Source: PALSA-911 sp963743035
GTDB taxonomy: Bacteria; Pseudomonadota; Alphaproteobacteria; Acetobacterales; Acetobacteraceae
Assembly: GCA_963743035.1 (NCBI GenBank)
Contig: CAVUOB010000006.1
Span: forward strand, 186,001-250,000
Direction: 5' to 3'
Length of the DNA: 64,000 nt
Shown here in pieces: positions 42,336 to 51,476 of the stretch. Each line of letters opens with the position of its first letter. Position 1 is the first letter of the stretch. The notes under the pieces were generated by a model. The model was not told the DNA's origin, ran no database searches, and saw only the letters and a program-made list of their open reading frames with translations. The position numbers and the translations under genes are program-made.

Positions 42336-43457
42336 GTGCTCCAGGCGATCCCCGATGTCTTCCGCAGCGGCTTGGCCTTCGTGGTCGTGCTGGGCGTGCT
42401 GGTCTTCGTGCACGAACTCGGCCATTACCTCGCGGCCCGCTGGCGCGGCGTGCACGTGGAGGCCTTCTCCATCGGCTTCGGCAGCGCCATCGCCAGCTGG
42501 ACCGACAGCGTCGGCACGGTCTGGAAGCTGTGCTGGCTGCCGCTCGGCGGCTACGTCAAGCTGCACGGCCAGGAGCGCGAGGAGGATGTCAGCGCGGAAG
42601 AGCGCGCGCTCTGGCAGAAGGGCCGCACCTTCCACGAAAAGACCGTGCTCTCGCGCGCCATCGTCGTCGCCGCCGGGCCGATCGCCAATTTCCTGCTGGC
42701 CATGGTGCTGTTCACCGGGCTGTTCGCCGTCGCCGGCCGTCCCGTCACCTTGCCCGAGGTCGGCGAGGTGGTGGCCGACTCCGCCGCCGCGCGGGCCGGG
42801 CTGCAGGCCGGCGACCGGATCGAGACGATTGCCCTGCCCGGAAGCGGCGCGCAGCAGATCGCCAATTTCGAGGACATTCAGCGCATCGTCGCCGCCCATC
42901 CCGCCGAGCAGCTGCAGGTGCGGCTGCGCCGCGGCGGGCAGGAGCTGGACCTGCCGGTACTGACCGGCATGCAGCCGGACGGCAAGACCGGCATGCTCGG
43001 CATCCGCGGCGGCAAGGTGGAGTTCGTCCATCTCGGCCTCGCGGGTTCGGTGGTGGCCGGCGTCACCCAGACCTGGGACGTGACCGCGCAGACCTTCGCC
43101 GGCGTGCGCCAGATGCTGACCGGGGCACGCGGGACCGAAGACCTCGGCGGGCCGCTGCGCATCGCCCAGCTTTCCGGCCAGGTGGCCCAGCTCGGCATCG
43201 CCAGCCTGATCTCCTTCATCGCCGTGCTGTCGGTCAATCTGGGGCTGATCAACCTGTTCCCGATCCCGATTCTCGATGGCGGGCATCTGGTGTTCTATGC
43301 ACTTGAGGCCTTGCGCGGCCGGCCGCTGCCGGCGCGCGCGCAGGCGGCCGGGTACCGGGCGGGGCTCGCCCTGCTCGCCGCGCTGTTCGTCTTCGCCACC
43401 TGGAACGACCTCACGCATCTCGGCATCTTCCGCTGGGTCGCCGGCCTGATCGGTTAG
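42336..43457 (+). CDS. rseP: Site-2 metalloprotease RseP/MmpA
   Basis: 373 residues from a GTG at 42336. The zinc-site motif is VFVHELGHYLAARW (His26, Glu27, His30), followed by the FSIGFGS loop and LPLGGYVKLHG. There is a PDZ domain around residues 135-215 (VGEVVADSAAARAGLQAGDRIETIALPG). The second active-site motif NLFPIPILDGGHLVFY carries the third zinc ligand Asp. Four transmembrane segments place catalysis inside the membrane. It cleaves anti-sigma factors and other membrane substrates. It precedes bamA as in most Proteobacteria. Confidence 0.95.
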   Translation: MLQAIPDVFRSGLAFVVVLGVLVFVHELGHYLAARWRGVHVEAFSIGFGSAIASWTDSVGTVWKLCWLPLGGYVKLHGQEREEDVSAEERALWQKGRTFHEKTVLSRAIVVAAGPIANFLLAMVLFTGLFAVAGRPVTLPEVGEVVADSAAARAGLQAGDRIETIALPGSGAQQIANFEDIQRIVAAHPAEQLQVRLRRGGQELDLPVLTGMQPDGKTGMLGIRGGKVEFVHLGLAGSVVAGVTQTWDVTAQTFAGVRQMLTGARGTEDLGGPLRIAQLSGQVAQLGIASLISFIAVLSVNLGLINLFPIPILDGGHLVFYALEALRGRPLPARAQAAGYRAGLALLAALFVFATWNDLTHLGIFRWVAGLIG

Positions 43458-43627
43458 AAGATGCCTCCGCAAGACGGTAAAGTCGCCCGGAACCGGGCGC
43501 TCGTGGCTGGCGCGCATGCTGCGGCGCGGCTATTGTGCGCGCCGCCCCAGGGGAATCCGCCCATCGGGGAGGAATCCGTGGTTCAGGCCGCGCCGTCCGG
43601 GCGGGGTTCCATGAGGAGAACAGCCTT

Positions 43628-46077
43628 TTGATCCGAATCCGCTCCGCGCTGTTCGCCGTGCTTCTTCTGTTGCCCGTGCTTTCGCCGCTTTTCGCCGATA
43701 TGGCATCCGCCCAGACGTCTCAAACTCCGCAGCAGGCGGCCCGCCAGCGCGGCGCCCTGCCGCCGCAAGGCAGCGCCACGCGCCCGACCGATACGAGGCT
43801 GCGCGACCTGGTGCCGGCCGGCGATCAGATCCGCTCCATCCGGGTCGAAGGCAATGAGCGGATCGAGACGGGCACGATCCTGTCCTATCTGCTGGTCCAG
43901 CCCGGCGACCGCTTCGACCAGGACCGGATCGACCGCAGCCTGAAGACCCTCTACTCCACCGGCCTGTTCCAGGACGTCACGCTGCGCCGCGACGGCCCGG
44001 TCCTGGTGGTGCATGTGGTCGAGAATCCGCTGGTCAACCGCATCGCGTTCGAGGGCAACAAGAAGATCACCGACGACCAGCTGCGCCCGGAGATCGGGCT
44101 GAAGCCGCGCGCCGTGTTCACCCCGGCCCAGGCGCAGGCGGACCGCCAGCACATCCTGGACATGTACGCCAAGAAGGCGCGCTTCGATGCGCGGGTGGAG
44201 CCGAAGATCATCCGGCTCGACCAGAACCGGGTGGATGTCGTGTTCGAGATCACCGAAGGCGAGCCGACGCTGGTGAGCCGCATCGCCTTCGTCGGCAACA
44301 AGGCCTTCTCCGAAGTCCAAGCTGGGCGAGGTGATCAACTCCCGCGAGCAGGCCTGGTGGCGGTTCCTGTCGAGCAGCGACCAGTACGACGCCGAGCGGG
44401 TGAATTTCGACAAGGAACTGCTGCGGCGGTTCTACCTGAAGAACGGCTATATCGATTTCGACGTCACCGACGCCAAGGCCGAGCTGTCGCCGGATCGCAA
44501 ATCCTTCTTCCTGACCTACACGCTGCACGAGGGCGACCGCTTCCGCTACGGCAAGATCTCGGTCAATTCCCATCTGCGCCACGTTACCAGCGAGGATCTG
44601 CGTCCCACGGTCTCGCTGTCCGAAGGGGATTGGTATGACGGCGACGCGGTGAACCGCACCGTCGACCAGCTGGTCGACGAGGTGCAGCGGCGCGGCACGG
44701 TCTTCGTCGACGTGAAGCCGCAGGTGACGCGCGACAACGCCAAGCACACCGTCGATCTCGTGTTCGAGGTCACCGAGGGGCCGCGCGTCTATGTCGAGCG
44801 CATCGACATCCAGGGCAATGTGCGCACCGAGGACAAGGTGATCCGCCGGGAGATGCGGCTGGCGGAGGGCGACGCATTGAACGCCCAGCTGGTCCGCAAG
44901 TCGCGCACCCGACTGACCGACCTGCAATATTTCAACGCGGTCGACATGCAGCCGCAGCCCGGCAGCGCCCCGGACAAGACCGTGGTCAATGTCAACGTGC
45001 AGGAGAAGGCGACCGGCGAGCTCTCGTTCGGCGGCGGCTACTCGACCGACGCCGGCGCCCTCGTCGATATCGGGTTGCGCGAGCGCAACCTGCTCGGCAC
45101 CGGCGTCAGCGCGGGCATCAACGGCGTGCTGGCCCAGAAGCGCAGCTCCATCGATGCCAGCGTGACCGATCCCTACTTCCTCGATCGCAATCTCGTTGCC
45201 GGCGCGGACGTGTTCTACATCACGACGAACCGCATCAGCAGCACCGTGTATGACGAGACGCGGCTCGGCTTCACGCTGAACGCCGGGTATCAGTTCAACG
45301 AGCATCTGAGCCAGGGCTGGTCCTACTCGCTGGTCGACCGCGATGTGTACAACATCGAGCAGGGCGCCAGCTTCTACATCACCGACCAGGCCGGGTACAC
45401 CCTGCTGTCGCAGATCGGCCAGGTCCTGACGCTCGATTACCGCGACAGCCGGATCAACCCGCATGACGGCTTCGTCGTCCGCGCCGGCAGCGATTTCGCC
45501 GGTATCGGGGGCAATTCGCAGTTCATCCGGACCAAGCTGGACGGCACCTACTACATTCCGCTGGAACGGTTCTTCCGGCAATCCGGACTGGGTGATCTCG
45601 GTCTCCGCCGGCATCGGGTATTTCTTCAACCTCGGCGTGCAGGAGCAGATCATCGACCGGTTCTTCCTGGGCGGCGAGAATCTGCGCGGCTTCGAGGCGG
45701 GCGGCGCCGGACCGCATGACGTGCAGACCGGCGACGCGCTGGGCGGGCGGTTCCTCTGGACCCAGTCGACCGAGCTGCGCTTCCCGCTGCCGGTTCCCGC
45801 CGATCTCGGGCTGACCGGGCGCACGTTCGTCGACGTCGGCGCCAACAGCCAGGCATCGTTCGAGTCCGGCAATTGCCCGGGTGCGGCGCCCGGCACCGCC
45901 AATCCGAACGCCTGTCCGCCGATCTACCAGAGCGCCTTGCCCCGCGTCGGCATCGGCGCCGGCATCTCCTGGCAGACGCCGCTCGGCCTCATCAACATTG
46001 ATTTGACGCCGTTCGTCGTCAAACAGCGTTACGACCAAACCCAGGTTTTCCGATTCGGCTTCGGCACGAGGTTCTAG
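43628..46077 (+). CDS. bamA: Outer membrane assembly factor BamA, with two apparent one-base insertions
   Basis: Three frames make one BamA of 815 residues. The signal peptide (LIRIRSALFAVLLLLPVLSPLFADMASA) is followed by five POTRA domains starting IRSIRVEGNERIETGTILSYLLVQPGDRFDQ, then the C-terminal 16-strand barrel with GVSAGINGVLAQKRSSIDASVTDPYF and the final strand YDQTQVFRFGFGTRF. The lid-loop region GRFLWTQSTELRFPL is present. Breaks lie at 44315 (extra G between FSE and SKLGEV) and 45575 (extra C between ERFF and GNPDW). Without them there are exactly 816 codons. The TTG at 43628 has AGGAGA 8 bases upstream. BamA is essential, so the breaks are almost certainly sequence errors. Confidence 0.93.
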
Positions 46078-47090
46078 TGATCCATATCCGCATTCTCGCG
46101 ACCGCCGCATTCGCGGCTGTCGGCCTGCTCGCTTTCCAGCCGCCCGCGCTGGCGCAGCAGGACTGGTTCGTGCCCGGCCAGCAGCGCGCGCCCGGCCCGC
46201 GCCAGGCCCCGGCCGGCGGCCCGCGACAGGCGCCGCCGCGCCAGGCGCCCATGCAGCAGGAAGGCCCCGGCGGCTTCCAGCCGCAACCGGAGGAGCAGGA
46301 GCAGCCGATGCCGCAGCTGCAGGTGGAGCTGCCGCCGGCGCCGGTGGTTCCCACGCTGCCGCGCGGCCCGAACCCGCCCGCCATGGTCGTCGGCCTGATC
46401 TCGGTGCCGGACGTGATGCGCGCCTCCACCGCCGCCCAGGCGATCGAGAAGGTGATCGGCGAGCGCCGTCGCAAGCTGAACGAGGACGCGCAGAAGGAGC
46501 AGGCCGCCTGGCGCGACTTCCAGCAGCAGCTGGGCAACCAGCGCGGCAACAACACGCCGGAGCAGATCCGCGCCAAGGAGCGCGAGCTGCAGGAACGGAT
46601 CACCACGGCGCAGCGCAAGTTCCGTGACCGCAACCGCATCATCCAGGAAGCCCTGCAGTACTCGCTGGCGCAGATCGAGCGCACGCTGGGCGGCGTGCTG
46701 CAGCAGGTGGCCGCCAGCCGCGGGATGAATATGGTGCTGCACCGCGCCCAGGTGGCGTTGAACATTCCCGATTTCGACGTGAGCCAGGAGGTCGTGGACC
46801 AGCTCAACAAGATCCTGCCGACCGTGGTGATCCCGCCCGACGGGGTTTCGCCGGCCGACATGCCGCATCCCGCCGCCCCGGCCGCGCCCAGTGCTGCCGC
46901 AACGCCTCCGGCCGCCGCAACACCGCCGGCCGCCGCTTCGGCCGCGACCCCGCCTGCCGCCGCACCCCCGGCTGCCGCGGCAGCCCCGGTTGCGACACCC
47001 CCGGCTGCGACGCCGCCGGCTGCGACACCGGCACCCGCCGCTCCGCCGCCGGCCGCGCCGGCTGCCGCCGCCAAGAAACCGAAGCACTGA
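46077..47090 (+). CDS. skp: OmpH/Skp-family periplasmic chaperone with long Pro/Ala-rich tails
   Basis: 337 residues, about twice the usual Skp length. The signal peptide ends near PPALA. The mature N-terminus is Gln/Pro-rich for about 80 residues (QQDWFVPGQQRAPGPRQAP...). The Skp core follows (MVVGLISVPDVMRASTAAQAIEKVIGERRRKLNEDAQKEQAAWRDFQQQLG... IQEALQYSLAQIERTLGGVLQQVAASRGMNMVL), a long coiled coil, ending with repeats of Ala-Pro-Pro for about 65 residues. Skp carries unfolded outer-membrane proteins to BamA, encoded just upstream. The GTG start shares its G with the bamA stop (TAGTG). Confidence 0.87.
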   Translation: MIHIRILATAAFAAVGLLAFQPPALAQQDWFVPGQQRAPGPRQAPAGGPRQAPPRQAPMQQEGPGGFQPQPEEQEQPMPQLQVELPPAPVVPTLPRGPNPPAMVVGLISVPDVMRASTAAQAIEKVIGERRRKLNEDAQKEQAAWRDFQQQLGNQRGNNTPEQIRAKERELQERITTAQRKFRDRNRIIQEALQYSLAQIERTLGGVLQQVAASRGMNMVLHRAQVALNIPDFDVSQEVVDQLNKILPTVVIPPDGVSPADMPHPAAPAAPSAAATPPAAATPPAAASAATPPAAAPPAAAAAPVATPPAATPPAATPAPAAPPPAAPAAAAKKPKH

Positions 47091-47108
47091 CACGCGGACC
47101 CGCAAAGG

Positions 47109-48173
47109 TTGGACATCCAGGCCATCACGGGAGACCCCCGGTTCTTTCGCCGCACCGGCCCGCATTCGCTCGCCGCGGTGGCCGATGCGGCGGGGGGCAG
47201 CGCGCCGCCGCGCCGGCTGATGCTGACCGGCGTCGCGCCGCTGCAGACCGCCGGCCCGGACCAGGTCAGCTTCCTGGACAACCGCAAATACGCGCAGGCG
47301 CTGGATGAAACCCGCGCCGGCGCGGTGATCGTGCATCCGGACATGGCTTCCCGCGTGCCCGAAGGCGCGGCCGCGATCGTGACGGAGCAGCCCTATGTCG
47401 GCTGGGCCCGGGTTGCCGCGCTGTTCCACCCGGAGCCGCCGGTCGCCCCGGGCATTCATCCGACGGCGCTGGTCGCCGCCGACGCGGTGATCGATCCGGG
47501 CGCGGAAATCGGTCCGTTCACCGTCATCGGGCCGCGCGCGGAGATCGCCGCCGGCTGCCGGATCGGATCGCATGTGGCGATCGGCGCCGGCGTCGTGATC
47601 GGGCGCGATTGCCGCGTCGGCGCCCATGCCAGCATCAGCCACGCGCTGCTCGGCAACCGCGTCTATGTCTATACCGGCGCGCGCATCGGCCAGGATGGTT
47701 TCGGTTTCGCCGTCGCCGATAGCGGGTTCCTGACCGTGCCGCAGCTCGGCCGCGTGGTGATCGGCGACGATGTGGAGATCGGCGCGAACACCACGATCGA
47801 TCGCGGCTCGATGCAGGATACCGTGATCGGCGCCGGCTCGCGGCTCGATAACCTGGTCATGATCGGCCACAACGTGACCCTCGGGCGGGCCTGCGTCATC
47901 GTGTCGCAGGCCGGGATCTCCGGGTCCACCACACTCGGGGATCAGGTGATGGTCGCCGGGCAGGCGGGGCTCACCGGTCATCTGAAGATCGGCAGCGGGG
48001 CGCGCATCGGCGCCCAGGCCGGGGTGATGAGCGACGTGCCGGCCGGAGCGGACGTGATCGGCAGCCCGGCCCAACCGGTTCGTGAATTCTTCCGCCATGT
48101 CGCGGTGCTGCGAAAGCTTGCGCGCAAGCGTTCCGCGGATGATGCTGCGTCCAGGGAAACGAAGGGCAGCTAG
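47109..48173 (+). CDS. lpxD: UDP-3-O-acylglucosamine N-acyltransferase
   Basis: 354 residues. An N-terminal uridine-binding domain (GPDQVSFLDNRKYAQALDETRAGAVIVHPDMASRVP) precedes a left-handed beta helix of hexapeptide repeats (from GIHPTALVAADAVIDPGAEIG), containing RIGQDGFGFAVADSGFLTVPQLGRVVIGDDVEIGANTTIDRGSMQDTVIG. The catalytic His is in MIGHNVTLG. It adds the second 3-hydroxyacyl chain in lipid A synthesis. The start is TTG at 47109, with only a weak ribosome binding site. It lies 18 bases after skp. Confidence 0.95.
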   Translation: MDIQAITGDPRFFRRTGPHSLAAVADAAGGSAPPRRLMLTGVAPLQTAGPDQVSFLDNRKYAQALDETRAGAVIVHPDMASRVPEGAAAIVTEQPYVGWARVAALFHPEPPVAPGIHPTALVAADAVIDPGAEIGPFTVIGPRAEIAAGCRIGSHVAIGAGVVIGRDCRVGAHASISHALLGNRVYVYTGARIGQDGFGFAVADSGFLTVPQLGRVVIGDDVEIGANTTIDRGSMQDTVIGAGSRLDNLVMIGHNVTLGRACVIVSQAGISGSTTLGDQVMVAGQAGLTGHLKIGSGARIGAQAGVMSDVPAGADVIGSPAQPVREFFRHVAVLRKLARKRSADDAASRETKGS

Positions 48174-48294
48174 CCCCGCGAGCCGGACGCCGCCCCGATG
48201 CAGACCGCTCCATTACACCGCCCCTGTGCGATCCATTCGTAGGCTGACCACCACAGACCAGGCAACCGACAGACCAGGCAATCGGACTGATCCC

Positions 48295-48840
48295 ATGGAT
48301 AGAACGACTACAGAAGAACCGGCCGTGACCGGCACCGCCGTTCCGAAACAGGACGGCGGCGGGGGCGCGCCGGCGCCGGCCACCACGCCGGAAACGGTCA
48401 TCGAGACGATCGACATTGCCCGCATCATGCGCGCGATCCCGCATCGCTATCCGTTCCTGCTGATCGACCGGGTGGTGGACGTGGTGCTCAACCAATCGGC
48501 CATCGGGGTGAAGAACGTCTCGATCAACGAGGGTTTTTTCCAGGGCCATTTCCCCGCCCATCCCGTCATGCCCGGCGTGCTGATCATCGAGAGCATGGCG
48601 CAGACCGCAGCAGTGCTGGTGGTGGAGACCCTGGGGCCGAGCGCGCAGGGCAAGGTGGTCTATTTCATGTCGGTCGAAGGTGCGAAGTTCCGCCGTCCGG
48701 TGGTGCCCGGCGACCAGCTGCGCGTGCACGTGGTCAAGGAACGCAACCGCGGCAATGTGTGGAAATTCCACGCCATCGCCCGCGTCGACGGCGTCTCGGT
48801 GGCCGAGGCGACCTATGCCGCGATGATCATGGATAACTGA
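48295..48840 (+). CDS. fabZ: 3-hydroxyacyl-[ACP] dehydratase FabZ
   Basis: 181 residues, of which the first 40 are a Thr/Ala/Gly-rich lead. The hot-dog fold follows: DIARIMRAIPHRYPFLLIDRVVDVV with the catalytic His in PHRYPFLLIDR, then FFQGHFPAHPVMPGVLIIESMAQTAAVL with the catalytic Glu, and FMSVEGAKFRRPVVPGDQLRV. It dehydrates 3-hydroxyacyl-ACPs for fatty acid synthesis and shares substrate with LpxD and LpxA around it. The ATG at 48295 is the only start giving plausible sequence. Confidence 0.95.
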   Translation: MDRTTTEEPAVTGTAVPKQDGGGGAPAPATTPETVIETIDIARIMRAIPHRYPFLLIDRVVDVVLNQSAIGVKNVSINEGFFQGHFPAHPVMPGVLIIESMAQTAAVLVVETLGPSAQGKVVYFMSVEGAKFRRPVVPGDQLRVHVVKERNRGNVWKFHAIARVDGVSVAEATYAAMIMDN

Positions 48841-49158
48841 AACCGGCAGCCGGTTGCGGGTGAAACCGGCGTGCAGAACGGGGCGGCGAATATCCCGATG
48901 CGGGAAATATCCGGCAACAATGATTGAGTTGGCGGTGTTCATCCGTTCTCTTAGGTTCCGCCCATAAGACCGGGTGGCGATCCATGATTTGGTCGGCGGC
49001 GGGCCGCCGGGCGCGCCACCAACCTGCCACATTGTCGGTCTAACCATCGGCCGGCCGGGGGTCTCGGCGGCCTTGTCATCAGCCAGTCGGACACGTCGCC
49101 GGTCTGATACCACGACATCCGGCACGACGAATTCTGACACGACGAAAGAAGCAACACG
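48841..49158. other. Gap between fabZ and lpxA
   Basis: 318 bases without a supported gene in a block where neighbours usually touch. No terminator or clear promoter was identified. Small open frames on both strands lack protein-like composition. Confidence 0.45.
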
Positions 49159-50028
49159 ATGGATGCACTGACGGATGCCAAACCGACCGGAACGGGCCAG
49201 CTCGGCTCCCCCGGCGTGAGCATCCATCCGAGCGCGATGGTCGCCCCCGGTGCCGAGCTCGGCATCGGCGTGAAGATCGGTCCGTTTTGCACCGTCGGCC
49301 CGGATGCGGTGATCGGGGACGGCGCCAATCTCGTCTCCCACGTGGTCTTGGATGGGCATGCCAGCATCGGCGCCGGCGTGGTGCTGTATCCGTTCTGCAC
49401 CGTCGGCCTGCCGCCGCAGGACCTGAAATACAAGGGCGAGCCGACGCATTGCGTCATCGGCGCGCGCACGCAGATCCGCGAGCATTGCACGATCCATCGC
49501 GGCACCGCGACCGGCAAGGGGATCACCACGGTCGGCACCGACTGCATGCTGATGGCGGTGGCGCATGTCGCGCATGACTGCACGCTCGGCAACAACGTCA
49601 TCGTCGCCAACAACGCGGTCATGGGCGGGCATGTCAGCATCGGCGACTACGCGGTGATCGGCGGTTCGGCGGCCATCCACCAGTTCGTGCGCATCGGCCG
49701 CGCGGCGATGATCGGCGGCGTGTCCGGCGTGGAAGGCGACGTGATCCCGTTCGGCAGCGTCATCGGCAACCGCGCCCGCCTGGCGGGGCTGAATGTCATC
49801 GGCCTGAAGCGCCGCGGCTTCGACAAGGCGCAGATCATGCGCCTGCGCGTCGCCTTCCGGACGCTGTTCCGCCCTGAGGGCGTGTTCGCCGCCAGGCTGG
49901 CGGAAACGCGCGCGCGCTTCGGCTCCGACGAGCTGGTGAAGGAGATCCTGGCCTTCATCGACACGCCCGGCCATCGCGGCCTGATCCGCGCCGACATCAA
50001 CGTGCTGCCGGACGGGGAAGCCGATTGA
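49159..50028 (+). CDS. lpxA: UDP-N-acetylglucosamine acyltransferase
   Basis: 289 residues. Hexapeptide beta helix (SIHPSAMVAPGAELGIGVKIGPFCTVGPDAVIGDGANL...), the family loop GLPPQDLKYKGEPTHCVIGARTQIREHCTIHRGT, the catalytic His in VAHVAHDCTLGNNVIVAN, and the C-terminal helical domain (NVIGLKRRGFDKAQIMRLRVAFRTLF). It performs the first step of lipid A synthesis on UDP-GlcNAc. lpxI follows, as in organisms that use LpxI instead of LpxH. Confidence 0.97.
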   Translation: MDALTDAKPTGTGQLGSPGVSIHPSAMVAPGAELGIGVKIGPFCTVGPDAVIGDGANLVSHVVLDGHASIGAGVVLYPFCTVGLPPQDLKYKGEPTHCVIGARTQIREHCTIHRGTATGKGITTVGTDCMLMAVAHVAHDCTLGNNVIVANNAVMGGHVSIGDYAVIGGSAAIHQFVRIGRAAMIGGVSGVEGDVIPFGSVIGNRARLAGLNVIGLKRRGFDKAQIMRLRVAFRTLFRPEGVFAARLAETRARFGSDELVKEILAFIDTPGHRGLIRADINVLPDGEAD

Positions 50029-50081
50029 ACCGGATGGGCCGCAGCCCCGCCCTTTGAGCCCTGTTCGTTGACCCTCCTTCC

Positions 50082-50966
50082 TTGACCGGGCCTGGAGCCG
50101 TGCCGGAAGACCTGTCTCGCCCGTCCACGCTCGGCATCCTCGCCGGCGGCGGCCATTTGCCGGCGCGCGTGGCCGAGGCCGCCCTGGCGGCGGGCAGGGC
50201 GGTGTTCATCGTCGGCCTGGACGGCTACGCCGAGCCGCGCGTGCTGGCGCCGTTTCCGCATGAGTTCATCCGCTTCGGCGCCGCCGGCCGCATCCTGGCC
50301 GCGCTGCGCGAGCATGGTTGCCGGGACCTGGTGATGATCGGCCCGGTGCGCCGGCCATCCCTGTTCCATCTCCGCCCGGACATGGAGGGGGCGAAGATCC
50401 TGACGCGCATCGGCCGCGCCGCCTTTGCCGGCGATGACGGATTGCTCGCCGCGGCGATCCGGATCCTGCAGGAGGAAGGCTTTCGCGTGGTGGGCGCACA
50501 CACGATCCTGGCGGAAGCGGTCGGCCCGCGCGGGCTGCTGACGCGCACCGCGCCCGACGCCGCCGCCATGGCCGATATACGCCGCGCGGTCGCGGTCGTG
50601 CGCGCGCTTGGCGCCGTCGATGTCGGGCAGGGCTGCGTGGTGCAGGGCGGCCTGGTGCTGGCGGTAGAGGCCGCGGAGGGCACCGACGCGATGCTGTCGC
50701 GCTGCGCGGCGCTCTCCCGTCCGGGGCCTGGCGGCGTGCTGGTAAAGCTGGTGAAGCCCGGCCAGGACCGCCGCGCCGACCTGCCGACGATCGGCCCGCA
50801 GACCATCCGCAACGCCGCCGCTGCCGGGCTGCGCGGCGTGGCGTTCGAGGCCGGCGGAACTATACTGGCCGATCGTCCGGGCCTGGTGACCGAGGCTGAC
50901 GCCGCCGGGCTGTTTCTGCTAGGCCTGGATCCGGATGATCCGTCCATCAAGGGAGAAACGACATGA
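50082..50966 (+). CDS. lpxI: UDP-2,3-diacylglucosamine pyrophosphatase LpxI
   Basis: 294 residues. The LpxI N-terminal domain opens with STLGILAGGGHLPARVAEAALAAGRAVFIVGLDGYAEP. DLVMIGPVRRPSLFHLRPD and GDDGLLAAAIRILQEEGFRVVGAHTILAEA follow. The C-terminal DUF1009 catalytic region has VDVGQGCVVQGGLVLAVEAAEGTDAML, VLVKLVKPGQDRRADLPTIGPQTI and GVAFEAGGTILADRPGLV. It cleaves UDP-diacylglucosamine to lipid X. The start is TTG at 50082 or, equally possible, GTG at 50100 just after a GGAG. Unusually, lpxB does not follow; a glyoxalase gene overlaps its stop instead. Confidence 0.93.
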   Translation: MTGPGAVPEDLSRPSTLGILAGGGHLPARVAEAALAAGRAVFIVGLDGYAEPRVLAPFPHEFIRFGAAGRILAALREHGCRDLVMIGPVRRPSLFHLRPDMEGAKILTRIGRAAFAGDDGLLAAAIRILQEEGFRVVGAHTILAEAVGPRGLLTRTAPDAAAMADIRRAVAVVRALGAVDVGQGCVVQGGLVLAVEAAEGTDAMLSRCAALSRPGPGGVLVKLVKPGQDRRADLPTIGPQTIRNAAAAGLRGVAFEAGGTILADRPGLVTEADAAGLFLLGLDPDDPSIKGETT

Positions 50967-51352
50967 GCCGCTTTCTGCACACCATGCTGCGCGTCGGCGA
51001 CCTGGACCGCAGTGTCGGCTTCTACACCAAGATGTTCGACATGAAGGAACTGCGCCGCCGCGACGTGCCGGACGGCAAATATACGCTGGCCTTTCTCGGC
51101 TATGGCGACGGCAATGCCAGCGGCCAGGGGGAGATCGAACTGACCTATAATTACGGCGTCGAGACATACGACCAGGGCACCGCCTTCGGCCATCTCGCGA
51201 TCGGCGTGCCGGATGTGGCGGCCACCTGCGAGAAGATCCGCGCCACTGGCGGCAAGATCACGCGCGAGGCCGGGCCGGTGAAGTTCGGCACGACGATCAT
51301 CGCCTTCGTCGAGGACCCGGACGGCTACAAGATCGAACTGATCCAGCGGTGA
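50963..51352 (+). CDS. gloA: Lactoylglutathione lyase (glyoxalase I)
   Basis: 129 residues, two VOC modules: LHTMLRVGDLDRSVGFYTKMFDMKELRRRDVPDGKYTLAFLGYG, then IELTYNYGVETYDQGTAFGHLAIGVPDVAATCEKIRATGGKITREAGPVKFGTTIIAFVEDPDGYKIELIQR. The four metal ligands His6, Glu in EIELTYN, His in FGHLAIGV and Glu in YKIELI are all present. It converts the methylglyoxal-glutathione adduct to S-lactoylglutathione. ATGA overlap with lpxI indicates cotranscription. A palindromic repeat follows the stop. Confidence 0.93.
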   Translation: MSRFLHTMLRVGDLDRSVGFYTKMFDMKELRRRDVPDGKYTLAFLGYGDGNASGQGEIELTYNYGVETYDQGTAFGHLAIGVPDVAATCEKIRATGGKITREAGPVKFGTTIIAFVEDPDGYKIELIQR

Positions 51353-51393
51353 TGTTCTGCGTCTAACCCTCACCCGCCTCGCTGCGCTCGGCA

Positions 51394-51417
51394 CCCTCTC
51401 CCGCATGCGGGAGAGGG
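51394..51417. repeat. CCCTCTCCC-type palindromic intergenic repeat
   Basis: A perfect 24-base palindrome whose left half is CCCTCTCCCGCA. It is preceded by CCCTCACCCGCCTCGCTGCG and followed by a G-rich run to about 51470. It is the same type of element as at 18684-18707. It lies between the convergent gloA and ABC ATPase genes and might act as a terminator. Confidence 0.75.
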
Positions 51418-51476
51418 GAGGGGCTTGGCCCATGGGGCTGGGGAGGGTGGGGGGAGTGTGAACGAGGGGACGGCCG

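Noticed and set aside
44315..45576. Programmed frameshifting in bamA
   Set aside because: The sites lack slippery heptamers or a following structure, and identical one-base gains occur in unrelated genes.
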